NCBI GenBank assembly: GCA_041738715.1
Contig: JBGSPI010000132.1
Span: 62,001-126,000, forward strand
Origin: Chamaesiphon sp041738715
Lineage (GTDB): Bacteria > Cyanobacteriota > Cyanobacteriia > Cyanobacteriales > Chamaesiphonaceae
Reading direction: 5' to 3'
DNA: 64,000 nt
A program made the position numbers and the translations under genes. The notes below the pieces were generated by a model. It was not told the origin of the DNA and searched no databases. It saw only the letters and a program-made list of their open reading frames with translations. Positions 1 through 7,876 of the stretch are shown here, piece by piece (position 1 is the first letter of the stretch; every line of letters begins with the position of its first letter).

Positions 1-210
1 TTTGACTCCTGATCTTTATATAACTACTAATATGTAACTACACATCTGATTTGTCAAGATGCCATACACCGATTAACTGGAGATGAGAGAGATTCAGAAA
101 AATCGATTGTCTGTGGTTTTGGGCTAGCATAATAAAATACGCATACAGAATCTAGACTAAAGCCATAGCAGTTGAAATCACCAATCGGGAACTAGGAATA
201 ATTAAAAATT

Positions 211-810
211 ATGCAATCTCTAGAAACCAGACCCCTATTAGTTGATATTAGCCATATCACTCTGCGCCTGACTCATGCAGAGTTCGAGCAACTGTGTCAA
301 GACAATCCAGACATGCCATTTGAGTTAACAGCTACCGGAGAATTAGTCATCATGGCACCAGCAGGATGGGAAAGCTCCGAGAGAAATATTGATTTGGCAT
401 CTCAGGTGTTTAATTGGAATCGACAAGCTAAATTAGGCAAAGTGTTTGACTCTTCTGGCGGCTTTACCTTGCCATCTGGTGCAGTTCGATCGCCTAATGT
501 TACTTGGATTGAAAAATCTAAATTCGAGGGTGTCTCGGCCAAAATTGCCTTCCCACAGATCGTTCCCGATTTTGTAATTGAGCTACGGTCTATGAGCGAT
601 AGTTTAACCACCCTTCAAGCCAAAATGTTGGAGTATCAAACTAATGGTGTGCGGTTGGGCTGGTTGATTAATCCGCAGCAACAGCAGGTGGAAATTTATC
701 GATTGGGGCAAGAAGTGGAAGTATTGCAGTCTCCCCTGACGCTCGATGGCGAAGATGTACTGGTGGGATGCTCGATCGATCTCAGTAAGATTTGGCCAGA
801 ACCGGAATGA
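211..810 (+). CDS. Uma2-family (DUF820) PD-(D/E)xK nuclease-like protein
   Basis: A 199-residue protein of the Uma2/DUF820 family, which is hugely expanded in cyanobacteria and has a restriction-endonuclease-like fold; its cellular role is unknown. Family hallmarks seen are an N-terminal LTHAEFEQLC segment, GELVIMAP near residue 45, PDFVIELRS near residue 119 and a KMLEYQTNGVRLGWLINP stretch. The position normally read as SPDV, whose Asp belongs to the predicted catalytic set, is SPNV here (Asn96), so activity may be lost. A second family member at 31672-32253 keeps the Asp. The gene follows an AT-rich upstream region and lies 98 bp before a small coiled-coil gene. Family assignment is secure; function is not. 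Confidence 0.93.
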   Translation: MQSLETRPLLVDISHITLRLTHAEFEQLCQDNPDMPFELTATGELVIMAPAGWESSERNIDLASQVFNWNRQAKLGKVFDSSGGFTLPSGAVRSPNVTWIEKSKFEGVSAKIAFPQIVPDFVIELRSMSDSLTTLQAKMLEYQTNGVRLGWLINPQQQQVEIYRLGQEVEVLQSPLTLDGEDVLVGCSIDLSKIWPEPE

Positions 811-908
811 CGTTAAGTAGTAGGTTTGATATTAAAATGTAAATACGACTTAAGATTGGAGCCAAAGCCGTATTTTCAAACCAACATATTAATAACCACA
901 ATAGCATT

Positions 909-1274
909 ATGTCAGCAGAACGGTTCGACAGACTAGAAAGTCAGCTATCTCAAGTTATTCAATCTATTGCGACGATGCAGCAGAATATGGCTACGAAGCA
1001 GGACATGTTTGCCATCGAGCAGAGAGTATCTGCCATCGAGCAGAAAGTATCTGCCATGCAAAATAATATTGATGCTGTCCGTGAAGATATTAACTCCCTG
1101 CGCCGTCGAGTTGAAAGTAATGAAGGAACGCTGATAGTTGCTATCCGTGAAGGATTCCGCAGTCAAGAAGACTCGATTAACGATATTAACTATGATTTGT
1201 CCGTTAACGAACGAAAAACTCGTCGATTGAGTCGTCGGGTGACTCGATTGGAACGTCAAGACCTTGATGAATAG
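909..1274 (+). CDS. Small coiled-coil protein, function unknown
   Basis: A 121-residue hydrophilic protein made almost wholly of heptad-like repeats, for example FAIEQRVSAIEQKVSAMQNN around residues 37-56. It has no signal peptide or membrane segment. The C-terminal third is basic (ERKTRRLSRRVTRLERQ). It reads as a long parallel helix that probably oligomerises. It starts at ATG 909 and is followed 25 bp after the stop by a strong intrinsic terminator, which supports it as a real transcribed gene. Similar Uma2-adjacent coiled-coil genes are common in cyanobacteria, but I cannot name a function. Confidence 0.75.
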   Translation: MSAERFDRLESQLSQVIQSIATMQQNMATKQDMFAIEQRVSAIEQKVSAMQNNIDAVREDINSLRRRVESNEGTLIVAIREGFRSQEDSINDINYDLSVNERKTRRLSRRVTRLERQDLDE

Positions 1275-1652
1275 AGGCATCACGATAACTTTAGTTTCAG
1301 CACCAACTCTGTTGGTGCTTTTTTATTGACTAAACTACGGATACTTCAGTCAAGGTCGATCGAGTATATTTTGAGCCACCTTGCAATAATTGTAATTCTC
1401 GATCTCCGTAAATATACGATCGATAAAAAGTTTCCACCGCAGAAAGTTCCGTAGCTGTACTGGTATCAAATCAAACTTTGGCAGGACAGAATAGCAGAGT
1501 AAGACTTTTTAGTCAGTAGTCAATCGAAACCAGTGAGTTGGGGCAAAACTATTACCAGCCTAATATTCCTCACAGCAGAGAACTATCAACTGACTCTTGG
1601 CTTACATCCCCGGTTTGAGTAAACGTAACCAACTATAGAGGAATTCCTTCCT
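1275..1652. other. Intergenic region upstream of the surface cluster
   Basis: Apart from the terminator at 1299-1326, I see no gene in these 378 bases. The last part must carry the promoter and leader of the surface cluster. AGGAATTCCTTCCT (a short palindrome around GAATTC) lies just before the GTG start and provides a purine-rich ribosome-binding stretch. I could not pick a confident -10/-35 pair. Confidence 0.5.
1299..1326 (+). terminator. Rho-independent terminator after the coiled-coil gene
   Basis: A 9-bp perfect stem (AGCACCAAC / GTTGGTGCT) with a 3-nt loop is followed directly by TTTTTATT. This is a textbook intrinsic terminator 25 bp past the stop at 1274. It separates the first two genes from the surface cluster. 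Confidence 0.9.
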
Positions 1653-4034
1653 GTGAGACCAGCACGTACAGATAGAAATAATATCATTGCTTACGCCCGC
1701 CCGTTAATTGCTTCCGCGCTACTGGCTGGTGGCTTCGTTCAACTGGCAGCACCAGTATTTGCTCAAGTAGTACCTGTGGCTAACTCAGAAATTAGCAACA
1801 CGGCAACTGCATCTTATGAAGATCCCAACGTTCCCAACGTACCGATTAGTACTGTCTCCAATACTGTCACCGTCAAGGTCGCAAAAATTGCTGGTATCTT
1901 GGTGACAGCCGAAGGCTTCACCCAACCAAACACGACCGATGCCTTCAAACCAAATGAAACGGTATATGCGAACTTCAAAGTTACCAACACTGGTAACGAT
2001 GGTGTTCAGTTCAAAGTACCTCAGCTAGCTGATGTTAGCCCCAACGTTACCTTCAGCAAAGTTCAATACAATGCAGGCACTACTCTTGCTCCAAACTGGA
2101 CAGACGTAACTGATGCAAATGGTTCCACATCCCAAACCATTGCTATTGGTGGTGTGTTAGAAGTTCGGGTTGTATCGACAATCAATGCCAGTGCAATTGC
2201 TGGTGACGATATCGTCGCTACTTTGGGTAATACCTCCACTCCTGGTTTAGTTAACGCCGAGCGCGGTGTTGGCACAGAAACCATCGACGGAAAAGATGTC
2301 TACACCGTTGATGTCACTACTGCTGGTGGTGTTGTTGCTCTGGGTGGTACTGCCGCTAACGGTGTTCGGGAAGCATCCGCAACGCAGAAGGTTAAAGTCA
2401 ATGCCGTGAAACAAGCTTTCGCTACCGTTGATTTAACTAATGACGCTCCTGTGCCTGTAAACGCTACGACAGACAATGTTAAATACAATATCTCCGTTAC
2501 TGTCCCCACTACAGATCCGACCAACTCTGGTAAGGTCGCCACAGATTTAGCACCTACAGCTATTAAACTGGCAACCAATGATGCTGCGACTAGTCCAACA
2601 GATGTCAATCGAGTAATTGTCAGCTATCCCCTCGCGCCAAACAGCACCTTTACTGGTGTAACTGCGCCTGTTGGTTGGACACCTGTATATGCGATTACAT
2701 CTCCTGTTGTCGGTACTCCAACTGTTTGGTCTACTGTTCCGCCGACAGATTTAACCACTGTTAAACAAGTTGGTTTTATCTACGAGCCAGGAACTGCAAC
2801 CGCACCAGCTAGTGTTCCAGCAACAGCAGGTACGTCCTTACCCGCGACTACTACTCCATACAGTGGCTTTGCTGTCAACGTGACTACCGGTCAACTCGGT
2901 GCTTTCACTAGCATTGCCTCGATCGATGGTACCACTCCTGATGCTGCTGGTAATCCAGACCCCACTAAACCTACTCATGCAGAAGATACCCTCACTCTGA
3001 CCACCGTTCGAGCAGCGGTAATCAGTGACCTCTATAACGGGCCAGAGTCCAAGCCTCGGGCAACAGGTCCTAGCAACGACAACAACAAGGACTTCACCAA
3101 CAAGTCCATGCAAATCGCTGCGGTTGATGCTGTTCGCGATACTAGTGGTGTGTTAACTAATACCACAACTACTGGAACCGCTACTTTCAATAACACAATT
3201 GAAAATGCAACTAACGTTGCTGGTGATGTGTACGTCTTGCCCACACCGCCGACAACTGCAACTGCATTGCCTGACGGTACAACTGTTGTTGTCAAAAATA
3301 TTAATGGTTCAGATACTCGCACTTACACCTATACGGCTGCTGGTGGATTTGTGACTACTCAGACTACATTACCACCACTTAAACTCGCGATCGCGGGTAA
3401 CGGTTTGGTCAGCTATGCTGTCGATGTCACCCTCCCTGCTGGTCAAGAACAACTAAAAGGTTATCCAGTGCCACTGACTGCTTTCACTGGTGGCGCAGCC
3501 CCTGCAAACGGAGCGACAACTGTTCCTGGTACTGCAACAGCACAAAATACCACAATTAACCAAGTCTACACTGGTTACATCGATTTAATCAAAGAAGCGC
3601 GGTTACTGGATGTAATTACAGATCAGAATAACACCACTATTCCTTATGTAAGTGGTGCTGCTGCTAACAATCTCTTTGCTGTACCTGGCAAGTTTATCCA
3701 ATACCGGATTCGTGCCGTTAACGTCTCGGAAGATCTCAGCGGTGGTTCTGTCGATAGTAAGGTCCTCTCGGCGACCAAAATCAAAATGCTAGAGGATGGT
3801 TTAGCTACGCCTAATACTTGGGGTAACACAACTAGCCATGCTCCTGATAGTGCCAAAACACTTTTAGGTACAACCCTTCTGCCTTCCAATACAATCACCT
3901 ATGACCAAGGTACGAAGAATAATACACAGTCAACCGTATCTCGCTATGACGTTGATTTAGGTACTACGGTAATTGCACCACAACAAACTGGTTCTTTTGT
4001 CTTTGTCCGTCAAGTCAACAAACCTGCTCAATAA
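1653..4034 (+). CDS. Large secreted repeat-type surface protein (paralogue of 5156-7582)
   Basis: A 793-residue protein starting at GTG with an N-terminal signal sequence of about 37 residues: basic start, YARPLIASALLAGGF, then cleavage likely after VFAQ. The mature chain is Thr/Ala/Val/Asn-rich, nearly cysteine-free and predicted all beta, with segments such as NTATASYEDP near residue 50 and FKVTNTGNDGVQF, typical of DUF11/conserved-repeat cell-surface domains. It aligns by eye along its whole length with the protein at 5156-7582, sharing the signal motif, NG.REA.AT, DFTNKS, the Y-T-G-(Y/F)-I-D-L segment and a C-terminal GSFVFVR tail. It is the first gene of the co-oriented surface cluster. 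There is no LPXTG or PEP-CTERM anchor, so attachment is probably non-covalent. Precise function is unknown; surface fibre or layer subunit is an inference. Confidence 0.85.
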   Translation: MRPARTDRNNIIAYARPLIASALLAGGFVQLAAPVFAQVVPVANSEISNTATASYEDPNVPNVPISTVSNTVTVKVAKIAGILVTAEGFTQPNTTDAFKPNETVYANFKVTNTGNDGVQFKVPQLADVSPNVTFSKVQYNAGTTLAPNWTDVTDANGSTSQTIAIGGVLEVRVVSTINASAIAGDDIVATLGNTSTPGLVNAERGVGTETIDGKDVYTVDVTTAGGVVALGGTAANGVREASATQKVKVNAVKQAFATVDLTNDAPVPVNATTDNVKYNISVTVPTTDPTNSGKVATDLAPTAIKLATNDAATSPTDVNRVIVSYPLAPNSTFTGVTAPVGWTPVYAITSPVVGTPTVWSTVPPTDLTTVKQVGFIYEPGTATAPASVPATAGTSLPATTTPYSGFAVNVTTGQLGAFTSIASIDGTTPDAAGNPDPTKPTHAEDTLTLTTVRAAVISDLYNGPESKPRATGPSNDNNKDFTNKSMQIAAVDAVRDTSGVLTNTTTTGTATFNNTIENATNVAGDVYVLPTPPTTATALPDGTTVVVKNINGSDTRTYTYTAAGGFVTTQTTLPPLKLAIAGNGLVSYAVDVTLPAGQEQLKGYPVPLTAFTGGAAPANGATTVPGTATAQNTTINQVYTGYIDLIKEARLLDVITDQNNTTIPYVSGAAANNLFAVPGKFIQYRIRAVNVSEDLSGGSVDSKVLSATKIKMLEDGLATPNTWGNTTSHAPDSAKTLLGTTLLPSNTITYDQGTKNNTQSTVSRYDVDLGTTVIAPQQTGSFVFVRQVNKPAQ

Positions 4035-4103
4035 ATGAGTGTATCCTAGTGGTCTGACGATTCTCCAAGGAGAGGCTACGCCAACGAGTAGTTAATTTGA
4101 GAG

Positions 4104-4200
4104 AGGTAGATTAGGCAACTTTCTAAACTAGCAAGTAATAATCATCAGGTTATTACTTGCTTCAATCCTACTCAAAAACTTAGGTAAATTAGGCAACTTT
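4104..4200. repeat. 19-bp near-identical direct repeats flanking a hairpin
   Basis: AGGTAGATTAGGCAACTTT (4104-4122) and AGGTAAATTAGGCAACTTT (4182-4200) differ at one base, are 78 bp apart, and flank the hairpin at 4131-4160. A copy of the dispersed word GGAGAGGCTACGCCAACG lies just upstream at 4069-4086. Confidence 0.7.
4131..4160 (+). terminator. Hairpin after the first large surface gene
   Basis: An 11-bp perfect stem (GCAAGTAATAA / TTATTACTTGC) with an 8-nt loop lies 97 bp past the stop at 4034. The trailing sequence TTCAATCC is a poor U-tract, so this may attenuate transcription or protect mRNA ends rather than terminate fully. Confidence 0.5.
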
Positions 4201-4258
4201 ATTTACCACTCGATCGTCTCAACACTTATGTACATCCAGAGCTAAACTAGAAACGATC

Positions 4259-4780
4259 ATGTATAAATTATTAATCACTAGCATCAGTGCAATTGGTTTA
4301 ATTGCCACTACCACTTTTACCCATCAACAGCCTCTACAAGCACAGCTACAGAAGACTCCGGGCGGCGTAACTCAACCCGCAGCCAAGCGAGTTACTCTCA
4401 CACTCAAAGCTGAGAAAAAAGTTGTCAAAATGGTTGATGATAAACCCAAAATCACCTATCAACCTGTTACTGGCAAAGTCCAATCAAGAGATATTCTCAA
4501 GTATACAGTTACAGCCAAAAACGGCGATCGTCCCGTCAAAAATTTGATGCTGACTCAACCAATTCCCAAAGGTACTACTTATGTTAAAAACTCGGCAACT
4601 ATTCTGCCTGGTTCACAATTACTGTTTAGTATTGATGGCGGCAAAACCTATACTTCTAGACCAATGATTGGGAAGAATGAAGCCCCGACTAGCACTTATA
4701 CAAATTTGCGCTGGAAATTTACCCAGTTAATGGCAGCTAAGGCTCAAGTAAATGCTGCTTATGAAGTTGAGGTCAAGTAA
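4259..4780 (+). CDS. Small secreted DUF11-like protein
   Basis: A 173-residue protein with a clear signal peptide (MYKLLITSISAIGLIATTTF, cleavage probably after LQAQ). The rest is about one beta-sandwich DUF11-like domain: KYTVTAKNGDRPVKNLMLTQ, then PIPKGTTYVKNSA and SIDGGKTYTSRP, which match the order of DUF11 strands (loss of tension between a bounded series and an idealised function PIPKGTxYV). It lies between the two large paralogues and probably belongs to the same assembly as an accessory or capping subunit. That role is inferred only from position and domain type. Confidence 0.82.
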   Translation: MYKLLITSISAIGLIATTTFTHQQPLQAQLQKTPGGVTQPAAKRVTLTLKAEKKVVKMVDDKPKITYQPVTGKVQSRDILKYTVTAKNGDRPVKNLMLTQPIPKGTTYVKNSATILPGSQLLFSIDGGKTYTSRPMIGKNEAPTSTYTNLRWKFTQLMAAKAQVNAAYEVEVK

Positions 4781-5155
4781 AGATGGCGATCTTGTTAGAG
4801 TGAAGAACTCGATATTTATTATTATTTTTAAGTGATGCCAAATAGTGATAACAGTAGTTGTCATGGTTTGGCTTTATTTATAAGAATTGATATCTATTCA
4901 TTATCCAATCTTTTTGCTATCTACTATTCTGCCTTTGCCTGACTTACACCAGGTTTTGGGCAGCTAGATCTGACAATTAATTGATATTTATAAATCTCAC
5001 TCGATCGACACACTAGATTTTTAATTGGCAGATAATTTTGTCAAGTCGATCAGGTTAATTGAATTGATCGCCAGTTAGTTTAGATCTAAAAATTTAAACT
5101 GCTAAAATCTCACCAAAAATCCAGAAGTAAACCGAGTTTATAGAGCAATCAAACT
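4781..5155. other. Intergenic leader before the second large surface gene
   Basis: After the terminator-like hairpin at 4837-4880, about 270 bases have no coding potential. They are AT-rich and likely hold a promoter for the gene at 5156. A loose inverted repeat CGATCA...TGATCG spans 5047-5070. Nothing else is recognisable. Confidence 0.45.
4837..4880 (+). terminator. Probable terminator after the small DUF11-like gene
   Basis: GCCAAA (4837-4842) pairs with TTTGGC (4867-4872) around an inner stem GTGATAAC/GTTGTCAT that uses G-U pairs. It is followed by TTTATTTATAA. A stem with internal loop and a T-rich tail suggests an intrinsic terminator 57 bp past the stop. Confidence 0.5.
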
Positions 5156-7582
5156 GTGAAACTGACACCTGCAAATACCACTAAACTAGTTGATTATGCC
5201 CGTCCTTTATTGGCGACAACACTAATTGCTAGTAGTCTGTGCCAACTCATCACCCCAGTCCTCGCGGCACCTCCCCCAGCAATCAAAAACCAAGCAACTG
5301 CCACTTATGAAGATCCCGAAAATCCCGCCGACCCCAACAAACCCAACGATCCCAACCGGATCAATGCTACTTCCAACATCATCGAAGTCGCCGTTCAGGA
5401 AGTAGCCGGGATTACGATTAAACAACAAGGCATTACTGACGAAACAGGCAAAGATACCATTGCCAAAAGTGGTGAAATTGTCTACTTCCGCTTTGATGTC
5501 ACCAACATCGGTAACGATGGAACTAAAATCTTCCTGCCGAACAAAGCTGGGATTACTGGTGCTGCTCAATTTCAAAAAGTTCAGTACTTCAACCCAGCCA
5601 CGAACACTTGGCAAGATGTCCCCGAAGCTGGCTTCACTTCCGATAGTATCGCACCACAAGGCATCCTCCAGATCCGGGTGGCAGTCAAAGTTAATGATGG
5701 AGCCAGCGGCAAACTTGCTGTTTCAGTCGGTAAAACTACCGAACCCAATCAACAAAACCAAGAACAAACTGCTGCTACCAAAAATCCTGAAGACATCTTC
5801 ACTGTCGATAGTTCCGATCCCACTGATACTGATGGCGCACCAGTTAACGGCATCAGGGAAGCAATGGCGACTCAAGAAGTCACGATCGATGCTCAACCTC
5901 AAGCTTTCGCTACACTCAAGAAAATTGCTGGAGTCTACGCTGCCACTGATAATAGTATCACCTACGGTCTGAGCTTGAAAGTCGAAGATACTGTCCCCAG
6001 CCAAGCTACTAACGTAGTTGCGGCTGATTTAGTGGGAGCGGTCATTCCCGGTCTGGGCAATACTCCAGGCATTTTAGTCTCTGATGCAGTCCCCATCGGC
6101 ACAAAATTCAGTAGCGTAGTGCTACCGACTGGATGGGTCGCAGTCTATCAGTATGGCACGGAAATCGGGGCAACCGATCGAGCCGATCGAGCGACTTGGA
6201 GCACTGCTGAACCAACAACCACCAATTCCGGTACTCTCCGCCGGGTCGGATTCTTCCTCGCTAATGGTCGGATTGCCAAAGGTACTTCAGTTACTGGCTT
6301 CCAACTCAAATTAACCGTCATCAATCCACTCCAGACAACCTCTGTCGCCAACATCGCCCAGTTATTTGGTAACTCTCCCGCCAACCCTGGCGACCCCAAT
6401 GACAAAACTCCTAATCCAAATCTGCCTGTCGTCGATGAATCTGGCGATAATGACCCTAATAACTATAACCCCGATGGTACCCCTGGAGCTAGAGATCCTC
6501 AAGATCCAACTAAACCCGCCATCGGCCCCGGTATCGTCGATCCTAGTAAACCTGTAGGCGATCCGCGCAACCCGACAACTATCGGTCAAGACCTCAAGGG
6601 AGACAACTCTGGAGATGGTGTCGGTGGCGAATTTGTCACCACCACCATCAATCCGACCCTCACACTGTTAAATGGGCCAAAAGATCGGCCAGAGGCTGTG
6701 GGTCAGCCTGTAGGTGGCACTAATGCTGATAATAATAACGACTTTACCAACAAGTCTGCTCCCGTTCAACCAGGTATCCAGAAAGGTAACAAATTTGACC
6801 CCGAAGCGGTCGGCTTCCTGAATACTGTCCAAAATTCTGCTGATTTCCCGGCGGATATTAAAGTTCTACCGACAATTAAAGCTGACGAACTTTTACCTGA
6901 AGGTACTAAAGTTACCCTCAAAGATCCCAGTAAACCAACAGATCCTGGTGTGAGTTTCACTGTCAATGGCGGTAAATTGGTGCCTGATGACGGGACTAAA
7001 CCAGTACTGGTGCTACTTCAAGTTCCAGGTAAAGGCAATGCCGACTACACCACCATCATCGACTTACCTGCTGGTACTGACGCAATTAAAGGCTATCCAG
7101 TCGAACTGACTGCCTTTGTCGATCTAAATAACGATAATCAGCCGGGAACTGACGAGCCAAAGAATAAAACACTCGATCGAGCATATACCGGATTTATCGA
7201 TCTGCTCAAAGAGTCGCGGATATTGGGTACCGATAAGCAACCACTCAATGAGTTTAGCCCTGAAAACAAACTTGCTAAACCGGGTGAATATATCGAGTAT
7301 CGGATTAAATTCACCAACATCTCTGTCGCAACTCCCATCGGCGGTACTGGAAATAAACCACTTAATGCCAGCAATTTCACAATTGTGGAGGATGGGACTG
7401 TTTTACCCAATAACTGGGCAGCACTGACAGATCACGAACCTGGTTCGGCAAAAGTCGATCTCGGTACGCTCCAATTAACGCCACCGACTGACAATGCCCA
7501 AGTAACCAAATACGTTAACACTGTCGGTACACTCGCACCCCAAGCCAGCGGCACCTTTAGCTTTATTCGGAAGGTTAGATAG
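5156..7582 (+). CDS. Large secreted repeat-type surface protein (paralogue of 1653-4034)
   Basis: An 808-residue protein starting at GTG, with signal sequence VDYARPLLATTLIASSLCQL and cleavage probably near VLAAPP. The mature part is beta-rich with DUF11-like segments (FDVTNIGNDGTKIF near residue 118). Around residues 405-490 is an Asp/Asn/Pro-rich stretch (NPNLPVVDESGDNDPNNYNP and DPSKPVGDPRNPT), a flexible, possibly calcium-binding linker absent in this form from the paralogue. The C terminus ends in GTFSFIRKVR, matching GSFVFVRQV in the paralogue. Aromatic and Cys content is low. It probably duplicates the role of the 1653-4034 product on the cell surface; the linker may set spacing or calcium response. 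Confidence 0.85.
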   Translation: MKLTPANTTKLVDYARPLLATTLIASSLCQLITPVLAAPPPAIKNQATATYEDPENPADPNKPNDPNRINATSNIIEVAVQEVAGITIKQQGITDETGKDTIAKSGEIVYFRFDVTNIGNDGTKIFLPNKAGITGAAQFQKVQYFNPATNTWQDVPEAGFTSDSIAPQGILQIRVAVKVNDGASGKLAVSVGKTTEPNQQNQEQTAATKNPEDIFTVDSSDPTDTDGAPVNGIREAMATQEVTIDAQPQAFATLKKIAGVYAATDNSITYGLSLKVEDTVPSQATNVVAADLVGAVIPGLGNTPGILVSDAVPIGTKFSSVVLPTGWVAVYQYGTEIGATDRADRATWSTAEPTTTNSGTLRRVGFFLANGRIAKGTSVTGFQLKLTVINPLQTTSVANIAQLFGNSPANPGDPNDKTPNPNLPVVDESGDNDPNNYNPDGTPGARDPQDPTKPAIGPGIVDPSKPVGDPRNPTTIGQDLKGDNSGDGVGGEFVTTTINPTLTLLNGPKDRPEAVGQPVGGTNADNNNDFTNKSAPVQPGIQKGNKFDPEAVGFLNTVQNSADFPADIKVLPTIKADELLPEGTKVTLKDPSKPTDPGVSFTVNGGKLVPDDGTKPVLVLLQVPGKGNADYTTIIDLPAGTDAIKGYPVELTAFVDLNNDNQPGTDEPKNKTLDRAYTGFIDLLKESRILGTDKQPLNEFSPENKLAKPGEYIEYRIKFTNISVATPIGGTGNKPLNASNFTIVEDGTVLPNNWAALTDHEPGSAKVDLGTLQLTPPTDNAQVTKYVNTVGTLAPQASGTFSFIRKVR

Positions 7583-7613
7583 TTAGGGGACAGAGGGTCG
7601 GGTAGAGGAATAG

Positions 7614-7669
7614 TTGAAAGTTGAAAGTTGAAAGTTGAAAGTTGAAAGTTGAAAGTTGAAAGTTGACAG
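7614..7669. repeat. Heptameric tandem repeat (TTGAAAG)7
   Basis: Seven perfect copies of TTGAAAG are followed by one variant (TTGACAG), 31 bp after the stop of the second large surface gene. This is a short tandemly repeated repeat (STRR) of the kind common in cyanobacterial intergenic DNA. The same unit on the opposite strand occurs at 24766-24800 and 35266-35307. Confidence 0.95.
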
Positions 7670-7876
7670 TCCCCCAGTCCCCCCGTCCCCACCCCCCCCG
7701 ACTATTCCATCTCTACTACGTAAATCCCTCATACTTACTCCACATTCAATTTGAATCCCCGTGAAACAACGGGTGACGACACTGAGAGATGGTGGGTATA
7801 AAGGATAACAGAAGGATGAATTTAGAAATACTCAACTATCTAAGAAATTATTATTGTATTTAAGGGAATAAGTCAA

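Noticed and set aside
7614..7669. Possible CRISPR array
   Set aside because: The units are seven bases long with no spacers; it is a simple tandem repeat. I saw no 25-40 bp repeats with regular spacers and no cas genes in the window.
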